This document shows positions 52,894 through 60,676 of a stretch of DNA of 64,000 nucleotides, one piece after another; the stretch's first letter is position 1; the number at the start of each line of letters is the position of its first letter. The notes beneath the pieces were generated by a model. The model was given only the letters and a program-made list of their open reading frames with translations. It searched no databases and was not told where the DNA came from. A program made the position numbers and the translations under genes. Origin of the DNA: JBHELB01 sp041859045 (GTDB lineage: Bacteria > Hydrogenedentota > Hydrogenedentia > Hydrogenedentales > SLHB01). The stretch is taken from assembly GCA_041859045.1 (NCBI GenBank), contig JBHELB010000053.1:62001-126000 (forward strand), in the 5' to 3' direction.

Positions 52894-53592
52894 CTAAGCA
52901 AGGTCGAAGAGCAGAAAATCCGCTTCGCTTTCGGCCGAGAAAGTCAGTTGGGAAACTTCAGAGATGGCCGCGCCATCTCCGGTGGAAAGCGCGACGTCAT
53001 TCACGAGCAGTTCGCCTGAGATAGCCTGCACCCAGGCGTGTCGCCCGTTCTCGAGAGAGTGCTCCAGCGGTTGCCCATGCGCCAAGCGGCTTCGATATAT
53101 GCGGGCGTCCTGCTGAATGGGCAGGCTCTCCCCTGCCCCATCGTTCGACACGAGCAGGCAGGCTCTTCCATCGAATTGTGCCAACTCGAAACGCGCGCTT
53201 TGGTAGCGTGGAGTCAACCCACGCCGCTCTGGGACAAGCCAGATCTGGAGAAGATGCAGCGGTTCGGTTTTGGACGGGTTAAACTCGCTGTGGACAATCC
53301 CCCTCCCGGCGCTCATCGTCTGCACCTCACCGGAGCGCAAGATCCCGCCGTTCCCCATGTTGTCTCGATGCTCGATCTCTCCTTCAAGCACCACGGTGAT
53401 GATCTCCATATCCTCGTGTGGGTGAGACCCAAACCCCTTGCCGGGAGCGACACGATCTTCGTTGATGACGCGGAGCGTACGAAACCCCATTTGTTCGGGG
53501 TCAAAGTAGTGGGCAAAGGAGAATGTGTGATAGGTATCGAGCCAGCCATGGTCGAAGTGCCCACGATCCGCGGACTTACGAACGGTAATCAT
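52894..53592 (-). CDS. Pirin-family cupin protein (YhhW type)
   Basis: The 232-residue protein has the N-terminal pirin cupin: G-S-H-P-H-E-D-M-E-I with two metal-binding His, then G-R-G-I-V-H-S-E with the third His and Glu. Relatives such as YhhW oxidise flavonols like quercetin, or act as sensors; the role here is unproven. ATG 53592 is chosen for the upstream GGAG, 10 bases away, and because it gives the standard M-I-T-V-R-K-S start. It is convergent with trkA, 9 bases from its stop. Confidence 0.9.
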   Translation of the reverse strand: MITVRKSADRGHFDHGWLDTYHTFSFAHYFDPEQMGFRTLRVINEDRVAPGKGFGSHPHEDMEIITVVLEGEIEHRDNMGNGGILRSGEVQTMSAGRGIVHSEFNPSKTEPLHLLQIWLVPERRGLTPRYQSARFELAQFDGRACLLVSNDGAGESLPIQQDARIYRSRLAHGQPLEHSLENGRHAWVQAISGELLVNDVALSTGDGAAISEVSQLTFSAESEADFLLFDLA

Positions 53593-53735
53593 GGTTGATA
53601 CTCCGGTTTGCGGCCTAGAGCATTTCAGTCGTGCGAAAGCGCCCAACTAAGAGCATAACGACAACTTGCTCTACTAAATTACGCGCTACTGCCAGCGGAT
53701 ATTCCGCAACATCACGGAGAGTCGCGTTGTGTGCG

Positions 53736-54218
53736 CTATCGCCCCGGACTTCGGTTCAGCCACCAAATCGCCGCGTTAAGAATCGAAGCGAAGCTGACCC
53801 ACAGCCAATACGGGATCAGTAGGTAGGCTGCTGGCCTCGAAAGCGGGTGGAAGGCCAAGATTGTAGCGATAATGGCGAACCATAGAGTGAGGATATTCAG
53901 CAGAGCGAGGTCTGGACGGTGCATCCCAAAGAAAAGCGGTGTCCACAAAGCGTTGAGGATAAGTTGCAGGACGAATAAACCTAGAGGAATTCGCAGTGAG
54001 CGGCTATTCCCATTGCGCCACACAAGCCACGCGGAAACGCCCATCGCCGTGTAGAGAGCGGTCCACACAGGACCGAAAACCCAACTGGGCGGATTGAACC
54101 AAGGCTTGTTCAGCGCGCGATACCACTCATCCGGCCCCGATAGGGAGAACACAGCACTCAACGCGGGCGCCAGAAACGATAGGGCAAGAAACCCAATAAG
54201 AGAAAGCAGCGACTTCAT
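53736..54218 (-). CDS. tspO: TspO/MBR tryptophan-rich sensory protein
   Basis: The 160-residue protein has five membrane helices and the TspO residues: W-Y-x-x-L-x-K-P-x-x-x-P-P near 32-44, P-V-W-x-x-L-Y near 50, W-x-P-L-F-F-G near 93 and P-Y-W-x-W-V-S near 137. TspO binds porphyrins, haem intermediates or sterol-like ligands, often in oxygen- or light-linked control. The gene stands alone downstream of the small remnant at 54240. Confidence 0.92.
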   Translation of the reverse strand: MKSLLSLIGFLALSFLAPALSAVFSLSGPDEWYRALNKPWFNPPSWVFGPVWTALYTAMGVSAWLVWRNGNSRSLRIPLGLFVLQLILNALWTPLFFGMHRPDLALLNILTLWFAIIATILAFHPLSRPAAYLLIPYWLWVSFASILNAAIWWLNRSPGR

Positions 54219-54239
54219 GTCTGCGCCTCCGATCTCACT

Positions 54240-54416
54240 CTAGGAGCGGGTGTCGAATCCGACCGACTCGAATCCCGTCTCCTGCCGGAATGCGAAAACG
54301 CTACGCGAGTCGCAGTCATCAAGTGACACAAGCAGAGGCCCAAGGGAAGGGTCTGCGGGAAATTGGAGACGCAAATCGTACCCGAGCAGGACTTCCTCAA
54401 AGCCGCAAGTGCCCAC
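54240..54416 (-). pseudogene. Possible DUF72 remnant (about 58 codons)
   Basis: GTG 54416 follows GGAGG by 6 bases. The short product starts V-G-T-C-G-F like DUF72 proteins, then has L-Q-F-P, L-G-P-L-L and V-F-A-F-R-Q-E pieces resembling the middle of that family (LQLPP and F-E-F-R-H-E). Full DUF72 proteins have about 240 residues, so this would be an internally deleted remnant. It lies 28 bases after the sigma factor stop. The match is fragmentary and could be chance. Confidence 0.3.
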
Positions 54417-54444
54417 CGGGTACCTCCATCGCATTTACTGCCGA

Positions 54445-55140
54445 TCAGGTTTCCTCGTCAGTGTTTTGCGACGACACAAGGCGCTTACCGGCGGCGTAGT
54501 CGCGCAACTTCTCGCGAAGGAGCTTGCGTCCGCGGTAAAGCCGCGACATGACCGTGCCCAACGGACACTTCATCGTGTCGGCGATTTCCTTATAGGACAA
54601 ATCCTCCAGATCGGCCATGATCACCGCCTGCCGGAAATCGTCGGGGAGGGATTCAATGGCATTTCGCACTTCGTCGTCGAGCAGTTCCAGCAGGCTCTCC
54701 GACTTACGATCCGGCGGGTGGTAGCCCACCTTGGGGTCCGGCGCATCGTCCTTCGCCGGTTCCGCGCCGCTCAGTTCGACAAAGGTCGGACGGCGCACCT
54801 TGCGCCGGTATTCATTGATAAACGTATTACGCAGGATGGTCAGCAGCCACGCCTTGATATACGTACCTTCCTCGAACTTGTCGTGGAAGCGCAACGCCTT
54901 CACAACCGTGTTCTGAGTCAGGTCTTGGGCATCGGTGGCGTTCCGAGTCAGGCGCAACGCCACGGCATACATCATATCCAGATGGCCCAGAACCAGGTCC
55001 TCGAACTCGCGGGACCGGATGCCGGGATGTTCAATCGCCTGTGTCAACGTATTTTCCCTATTTTCTTGCGGGCGGCTCGCATCTTTCTGAGCCTTTGGCG
55101 GAACCGAACCAACGCTCGCTCCCGCCCTTTTACCCACCAT
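54445..55140 (-). CDS. ECF-type RNA polymerase sigma factor
   Basis: The 231-residue form has region 2 (D-A-Q-D-L-T-Q-N-T-V-V-K-A-L near 75) and region 4 with helix-turn-helix L-S-Y-K-E-I-A-D-T-M-K-C-P-L-G-T-V. The linker between them is longer than usual (E-L-S-G-A-E to S-E-S-L-L). No anti-sigma gene adjoins it. The start is uncertain: ATG 55140 is used, GTG 55176 is also open, and a TTG near 55050 with AGGGA upstream would give a more typical length. Confidence 0.88.
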   Translation of the reverse strand: MVGKRAGASVGSVPPKAQKDASRPQENRENTLTQAIEHPGIRSREFEDLVLGHLDMMYAVALRLTRNATDAQDLTQNTVVKALRFHDKFEEGTYIKAWLLTILRNTFINEYRRKVRRPTFVELSGAEPAKDDAPDPKVGYHPPDRKSESLLELLDDEVRNAIESLPDDFRQAVIMADLEDLSYKEIADTMKCPLGTVMSRLYRGRKLLREKLRDYAAGKRLVSSQNTDEET

Positions 55141-55369
55141 GCTCCAAAACCTCGTATCGTTACTTTCCCGGCGCACACATCCTTCCGGGGCTTGAGCTTA
55201 CATGTCTGTCGGCAGTATAGCACCTTCGCGAACCGGAACGCACGTTTAAGGTTACGCAACAACCTCGCGAGATCAACGCACATCGCGGCCAGACTGTACA
55301 CCAAACTCCATGGCAAACACGACGCCCAAGACACCCGGTGCACGTCTACAAAAAAATACGTTCACTTGT

Positions 55370-55398
55370 TTGACAATCCAATATACAGATGTTATGCT
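55370..55398 (+). promoter_or_regulatory. Sigma-70 promoter for initiator tRNA
   Basis: TTGACA (55370-55375) and TATGCT (55393-55398) with exactly 17 bases between, starting 40 bases before the tRNA. Confidence 0.85.
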
Positions 55399-55409
55399 GT
55401 GACTCGTGA

Positions 55410-55486
<77 letters not shown>

Positions 55487-55495
55487 TAATAAAAT

Positions 55496-55535
55496 AAAGG
55501 ACTTACGGATTTCCGTAGGTCCTTTTTCTTTTTTT
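55496..55535 (+). terminator. Rho-independent terminator after tRNA-fMet
   Basis: AAAGGAC and TACGG pair with CCGTA and GTCCTTT across a single T/G mismatch and an ATTT loop, followed by a T-rich run. The stem is strong and begins 10 bases after the tRNA. Confidence 0.92.
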
Positions 55536-55582
55536 CCCAAAAACATCCAAGCCTGAATGTTCTTAGCCCTTTTGCTGAGTAA

Positions 55583-56383
55583 TCACAGGCGCCGGATATT
55601 GAAGCCGCCGCTCACGTCAATACTCACCCCGGTGCTGTAGTCGAAATCGCCGCGGCCCGCGGCGCTCACGACCGCCGCCACGTCGTTCGGCGCGCCCCAG
55701 CGGGCTGTGGGCAAGAGGCCTTCCTCGATTAGCTTATCGTATTTTCCTTTGACGGGGCCGGTCATCCGGGTCTCAATGATGCCGGGGCGGATTTCGATGA
55801 CGGGAATGCCGTATTCGGCCAAGCGAACGGCGTAAAGCTGTGCGGCCATGGCAAGACCCGCCTTGGAAATGCAGTAGTCTCCGCGATTTACCGAGGCGGT
55901 ATACGCGGAAATAGACGTCACAAACACCACCCGCGCCTGCTCAATCGTCCCTTGTTCTTTCCATCCAATCATTTTGTTGGCCGCGAGTTGGGTTAGAAAG
56001 TATGGGCCTTTCAAGTTCGTCGTGATGAGCGTGTCGAAACTCTCTTCGGAAGCCTCAAGGAGATCGCGGCGCTCGCTGGGGGCAATGCCTGCGTTGTTCA
56101 CCAGAAGATCCAGGCGGCCGAAGCGGTCTTCCACAAACGCCATGAGAGCTGAGCGCTCGGCGGCCTGAGCGATGTCCGCGCGGCAGACCTCGGCCTTGCC
56201 CCCGGCTTGCTCGATGGTGTGTTTGACCTCATACGGCCCGTCGGCGATGTCGCCGGGATCGGCTGGGGAAACGTGATTCACAATCACGGTGAATCCGTCC
56301 TGCGCAAGGCGCAAGGCGATTCCCCTGCCAATGCCACGGGCGGCTCCAGTAACCAATGCGACGCGGTGGGGGCAAATAGGCAT
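55583..56383 (-). CDS. Short-chain dehydrogenase/reductase (FabG-like)
   Basis: The 266-residue SDR has the NAD(P) motif T-G-A-A-R-G-I-G near residue 12, N-N-A-G near 95, and catalytic Ser in V-T-S-I-S with Y-C-I-S-K (Tyr and Lys, YxxxK). It ends D-V-S-G-G-F, typical of FabG-like enzymes. It is the last gene of the leftward sugar cluster, where such enzymes usually reduce or oxidise sugar intermediates (for example 2-keto-3-deoxy acids). Substrate unproven. Confidence 0.9.
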   Translation of the reverse strand: MPICPHRVALVTGAARGIGRGIALRLAQDGFTVIVNHVSPADPGDIADGPYEVKHTIEQAGGKAEVCRADIAQAAERSALMAFVEDRFGRLDLLVNNAGIAPSERRDLLEASEESFDTLITTNLKGPYFLTQLAANKMIGWKEQGTIEQARVVFVTSISAYTASVNRGDYCISKAGLAMAAQLYAVRLAEYGIPVIEIRPGIIETRMTGPVKGKYDKLIEEGLLPTARWGAPNDVAAVVSAAGRGDFDYSTGVSIDVSGGFNIRRL

Positions 56384-56397
56384 GGTGCGGATGCTCC

Positions 56398-57222
56398 TCA
56401 GACGGCTTCAAGATACGCGCGTTTGATTTTCTCGATAAACGCGGCTTGATCCGAGGCCCAGTACTCTTCCGAAAATATCTCCACTTCGATGAACCCATCA
56501 AATCCCGCTTGTTCAACCCATGTGCGAATTTCGCGGATGTTGATACATCCCTCCCCCATCAATCCACGATCCGTCAGGAGGTCGCGGGTAGGAGTCCGCC
56601 AGTCGCAAACATGAAATGAAAAAATGGCTCCTCCCGCCCTTCTAATCTCTCTTTCAAGGTTGGGGTCCCACCATAGGTGATACACGTCGATTGTCACGCC
56701 CAGCGCGGGCGACATGAGCGACTGCACGATGTCATTCGCCTGCTCAAGCGTGCTAATGGCGGAGCGGCTGTCCGCATACATGGGATGAAGAGGCTCGATC
56801 GAGAGCTTGACTCCCGCCTCCTGCGCATACGGCAAGACCGCGGCGATCCCTTCCGCGATCTGCTTGCGGCCTTCCCGCAGGGGCATTCCGGGGACTGCGC
56901 CGCAGACGAGCACAATCATCGGCGCACCAATCGCGGCGGCCTCATCCACTGCGCGTTTATTATCGTCAATCGCGTCCTGTCGTTGGGAGGCGGTTTCCCC
57001 CGGAAAAAAACCACCGCGACATAAGCTGACCACGGAGAGACCAGAATCCTTTAGGATGCGGTCGGCCTCCGCAAGTCCATAAGGACTCAGGGCGTCGCGC
57101 CAGACGGTGATGCCGGATACATCCGCCTTCTGGTACTGCGCAACCGCTTCGGCCAGTGGCCAAGGCTTGGTGGTGATGGTATGAACGCAGAGACGGTCAA
57201 AATTCTCGATAGCTTTAGCCAA
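56398..57222 (-). CDS. Sugar phosphate isomerase/epimerase (AP_endonuc_2 TIM barrel)
   Basis: The 274-residue TIM-barrel protein has the xylose-isomerase-like layout: G-I-T-V-W-R near 36, L-S-I-E-P-L-H near 139 with metal-binding Glu, D-V-Y-H near 175, and E-V-E-I-F near the end. TTG 57222 is the start: GGAGG sits 6 bases upstream and no ATG fits. It is placed between the oxidoreductase and the SDR in the same direction, suggesting successive sugar isomerisation steps. Confidence 0.82.
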   Translation of the reverse strand: MAKAIENFDRLCVHTITTKPWPLAEAVAQYQKADVSGITVWRDALSPYGLAEADRILKDSGLSVVSLCRGGFFPGETASQRQDAIDDNKRAVDEAAAIGAPMIVLVCGAVPGMPLREGRKQIAEGIAAVLPYAQEAGVKLSIEPLHPMYADSRSAISTLEQANDIVQSLMSPALGVTIDVYHLWWDPNLEREIRRAGGAIFSFHVCDWRTPTRDLLTDRGLMGEGCINIREIRTWVEQAGFDGFIEVEIFSEEYWASDQAAFIEKIKRAYLEAV

Positions 57223-57231
57223 GGCGCCCTC

Positions 57232-58377
57232 CTAAAGAGCAGGCACATCGACCCACGCGCGCTTTTGCCAGGAGTCGATGCCAAGTTCGGACAACTGCAC
57301 GCCCTTTGCGCCTTCCTTGAGATTCCATCGGAACGGCTCATCGAGCACGACATGGCGCAGAAAAAGCTCCCACTGGGCTTTGAAGGCATTGTCGTACGAC
57401 CAATGATCGGGAACCTCCTCCCAGTTTGCGTAAAAGTCCAGCGCCTTGGGCACATCAGGATTCCAAATAGGGCGTGGGGTATTCGCGTCGTGCTGAGTGC
57501 AGCAATCGCGAAGTCCAGCCACGGCCGATCCGTGTGTGCCGTCCACCTGCAGTGTGAGCAGGTCGTCGCGTCGTACGCGAACACACCATGACGAGTTGAA
57601 GTGACACACGATGCCCCGGTCCGTCGTGAACGTCGCGTAGGCTGAGTCGTCCGCCGTGGCGTCGTAGGAGCGGCCCGCCTCGTCCCAGCGCTTCTTGATG
57701 TGTGTGGCGCCAAGGCAGCTCACCGACGTAACGTTACCGAAAAGGTTGTCGATTACGTAACGCCAATGACACAGCATATCGGCAATGATTCCGCCCCCAT
57801 CCTCTTTTCGGTAGTTCCACGACGGCCGCTGCGCCGCGCGCTGTTCTCCGGTGAATACCCAGTAGCCAAACTCGCCCCGAACGCTCAGTATCTCACCGAA
57901 GTATCCCGTATCGATTAGATACTTGAGCTTCAGCAGCCCCGGCAGCCAGAGCTTGTCTTGCACGACGCCATGCTTTACCCCGGTTTTTTCCGCAAGCTCA
58001 TGAAGGGCCATCGCTTCACGCGCGGTCATCGCGATGGGCTTCTCGCAATAGACATGCTTTCCAGCGGCGATGGCATCCTTTACCGCGGCATAGCGCCGAT
58101 CCGTGGTCTGGGCGTCGAAGTAGATTGCGTATTCATCGCTCTTGAGGCAGGCCGCGAGATCCGTCGTATAAGGCAGGTCCCCGTGGGCTTCGGACAATGC
58201 GCGAAGTTTGTTCTCGTTGCGTCCTACGAGTATCGGCTCGGGTATAATCGTTATGTCGTCACGAACCCGCAGCCCACCCTGCTCCCGCAACGCGTGAATC
58301 GACCGATGGAGGTGCTGATTCGCTCCCATGCGCCCCGTGACGCCGTTCATGATAATGCCGACTTTGTGTACGGTCAT
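57232..58377 (-). CDS. Gfo/Idh/MocA-family oxidoreductase
   Basis: The 381-residue protein has a Rossmann start with G-V-T-G-R-M-G, the E-K-P-I-A signature near residue 110, and a C-terminal domain with D-M-L-C-H-W and H-W-R-Y. ATG 58377 is selected because AAAGGA precedes it at 9 to 10 bases; the frame opens 24 bases earlier with no site. It ends 9 bases before the isomerase start codon. It belongs to the same leftward operon. Confidence 0.88.
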   Translation of the reverse strand: MTVHKVGIIMNGVTGRMGANQHLHRSIHALREQGGLRVRDDITIIPEPILVGRNENKLRALSEAHGDLPYTTDLAACLKSDEYAIYFDAQTTDRRYAAVKDAIAAGKHVYCEKPIAMTAREAMALHELAEKTGVKHGVVQDKLWLPGLLKLKYLIDTGYFGEILSVRGEFGYWVFTGEQRAAQRPSWNYRKEDGGGIIADMLCHWRYVIDNLFGNVTSVSCLGATHIKKRWDEAGRSYDATADDSAYATFTTDRGIVCHFNSSWCVRVRRDDLLTLQVDGTHGSAVAGLRDCCTQHDANTPRPIWNPDVPKALDFYANWEEVPDHWSYDNAFKAQWELFLRHVVLDEPFRWNLKEGAKGVQLSELGIDSWQKRAWVDVPAL

Positions 58378-58397
58378 GGAGTCAGAATCCTTTCTTT

Positions 58398-59780
58398 TCA
58401 TTTTCGTTCAATATCGCCAAAAAACGTGGGATAAGAGGCTCGCTTAATTTCCCTAAGCAGGTACACCGCCAACTCCATGGCGTGGTAATCGCCCCACATC
58501 GAAGACTCACCCTGCGGCACACGCTTACCTGCAGGGATATAGTCCCAACCATTGGGGCGATGATAGACCGAATGCAACAGCAGTCCTTGATGTGCGGGCT
58601 TTACAGACAGATACGGCTCGCTCAACAACGTCTGCGCCGCAGTCAACCCGGCCTGCCAATACCGTTTCCCCGGTGTCTTCGCACGCCCCAAATAGTGCCC
58701 TAGCCGAAGCAACCCTTGCGCCGCAATCGCCGCCGCCGAACTATCGACCGGCTCGTGTGGATTGTCGGGTACGGCTGGTTGATTGCGATAATCGCCTAAG
58801 TGCGCCAGCCCCGGAGCGCCCGTATCCCAATAGGGAATCCCGTCCGATGAGGTGTTTTCGATGTAGAAATCGGCTGTCGCCCGTGCCATTTTCAACAACA
58901 ACGGTTCAAACTTTTTCCAACCGCCGAACGGTTTCAATGCACTCCGATCGGTGTCCGCAAGAAATTCGAGTTGCTCCGCGGCTCCCAAAAGAATCCATGC
59001 AAGACCGCGCGTCCAGGTGCTGAAGGGGGAATAGCCTTGCTGCGTGCTGGGACAACGGTAAGCGCCATTCTCCGTGTTGAAGATGCTCTCGTGCGCCGTA
59101 CGTCCCGGCACGTCGTAGGCGTCCCGCTTTTCCCCATAGTATACGTTGTGGCAGGCGGTCGTTTGAAGATGCTCAAGCGCGCGGCCGAGAAGACTAATTC
59201 TCCGATCGCCCTCACCCATCAGATAGTGCCCAAGCCGGTCCGCCAGCACGAGGCTTCTGCACGAGCGAATAGTGTCGCTGAAGAGGGAATGTGGGCCGTT
59301 GAACGAGTATATGTATCCCCCGCCGTCGCTTGTTTCCGCCCAGCGAGCCGCCTGCACTGCGCCGGAAACCTTGAGCGCCAATTCCCAAAAGTCGATCGCG
59401 TCCGGTGTCGCCTCGAACCGGCCCGCTAACGCCAGGCGTCGCAGATTGCCGTAGGTCGACACATTGTTAAATCCATGATCGTGGACGCCGGTATGACTCA
59501 CGTGCGGCGCCATATAGCGCTGGGTGTTTTCCCGCCCCAGCTTCAGGAATGACGTTTCCTCCGTTGCATCGAACTGGAGTAGCTGGCAGCCGTACAGGAA
59601 CCCCTGTGTCCATTCGGTCCACCCGCGCGCGGTGTACTTGCCTCGCACGGTGAATACCGGCGCGCCTTGCTGTGGATTCCACGTTTTCTCAAGATTCAAA
59701 ATCTTGTTTGCGCTTAGAGAGAAAAAACGCTCGATCGGCCTGGCAAGGCTACTTGCCATGATGTCTTCTGAAATACGCAT
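58398..59780 (-). CDS. GH88-family unsaturated glucuronyl hydrolase
   Basis: The 460-residue protein folds as an alpha-alpha toroid of GH88 type. Features include W-T-x-G-F-L-Y-G near 54, the catalytic-acid region V-H-D-H-G-F-N-N near 97, S-D-T-I-R-S-C near 185 and W-T-R-G-L-A-W near 267. GH88 enzymes remove the unsaturated uronic acid left by polysaccharide lyases. No signal peptide is seen, so imported oligosaccharides are its likely substrate. It is the functional core of the leftward cluster. Confidence 0.88.
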   Translation of the reverse strand: MRISEDIMASSLARPIERFFSLSANKILNLEKTWNPQQGAPVFTVRGKYTARGWTEWTQGFLYGCQLLQFDATEETSFLKLGRENTQRYMAPHVSHTGVHDHGFNNVSTYGNLRRLALAGRFEATPDAIDFWELALKVSGAVQAARWAETSDGGGYIYSFNGPHSLFSDTIRSCRSLVLADRLGHYLMGEGDRRISLLGRALEHLQTTACHNVYYGEKRDAYDVPGRTAHESIFNTENGAYRCPSTQQGYSPFSTWTRGLAWILLGAAEQLEFLADTDRSALKPFGGWKKFEPLLLKMARATADFYIENTSSDGIPYWDTGAPGLAHLGDYRNQPAVPDNPHEPVDSSAAAIAAQGLLRLGHYLGRAKTPGKRYWQAGLTAAQTLLSEPYLSVKPAHQGLLLHSVYHRPNGWDYIPAGKRVPQGESSMWGDYHAMELAVYLLREIKRASYPTFFGDIERK

Positions 59781-59844
59781 GACCCTTCCCCTAATGCTTC
59801 ACGGGCGCGATTCTACAACAAATGCGCGCGGAATCGGCTCGAGA

Positions 59845-60636
59845 CTACTCGCCTGGATGTCCCTGAACAAGCCATTTAAGAGTTCGCGCGTCTTCCATGA
59901 ATTGCTCCATGCAATCGCCGCGCACAAACTCGAGCAGTGCATACCGCTCACCGGGAAATTGCGCCGCCGTCTGCAAAAAACGCTGCCAACGCGTAACGCC
60001 TTCGGCTAAAGGATGACGCTCGACAACGGGGTCCCAGTGGAAGACATGCACGTTTGCGAGCCAAGGCCCCAGCGCTTGCAATGCATCCAAGTTCTTCTCC
60101 ACCAACGTCTCGTGGTAAGGCTGCCAATAGGTTCCGAACAGTTTGTCGCCAATCGCCTCCAATAATGCCAGCGTGGAGGACAATGTGTCCGTCAGTGTGC
60201 CGCCGTGCAGTTCGAACGCAACGCGGACACCCTCGGCGCGCGCTAACGCGGCAATGCGGCGGGCGTCCTCGACGACACACTCCCTATGACGTCGATCGCT
60301 TTCCGCTGAGGGTCTTCGTCCCGCCCAGACACGCACCATGGGTGCGCCTAGCGCGATGGCCGTCTCGAGTACGGGGGCGAAATCATCGCCTTCTCCCGTG
60401 GCGTAATAGGATCCATAGGAGCTAACAGCGAGCCCCGCTTCCCGCGTCGCGTCGCCTATCTTCCGGGCAAGGAGGGCGTCGCCAGGTGGCACATGGATAT
60501 CTCCGCCCCATTCTATGCCGTCCAATCCCGCCCGACACGCGGCCTCGATCACCGCTTGCGCGCTTTCTCGTCTAAACGTGACCGAAGTTAGTCCCGTTCG
60601 TAGTGTCTGAAGCTCTCTTGTACTCTGCGAATTCAA
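59845..60636 (-). CDS. Sugar phosphate isomerase/epimerase
   Basis: The 263-residue TIM-barrel protein has L-D-G-I-E-W-G near residue 40, V-A-F-E-L-H-G with metal-binding Glu near 139, W-Q-P-Y near 168, and H-V-F-H-W-D near 197. The fold is xylose-isomerase-like. The likely start codon is TTG 60636, with a modest upstream GGGTGA, so the exact N-terminus is uncertain. It is spaced 64 bases from the GH88 gene. Confidence 0.75.
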   Translation of the reverse strand: MNSQSTRELQTLRTGLTSVTFRRESAQAVIEAACRAGLDGIEWGGDIHVPPGDALLARKIGDATREAGLAVSSYGSYYATGEGDDFAPVLETAIALGAPMVRVWAGRRPSAESDRRHRECVVEDARRIAALARAEGVRVAFELHGGTLTDTLSSTLALLEAIGDKLFGTYWQPYHETLVEKNLDALQALGPWLANVHVFHWDPVVERHPLAEGVTRWQRFLQTAAQFPGERYALLEFVRGDCMEQFMEDARTLKWLVQGHPGE

Positions 60637-60676
60637 ACTCGATCACCCATGTTTCCAAAAGTGGGGATACTATTTC

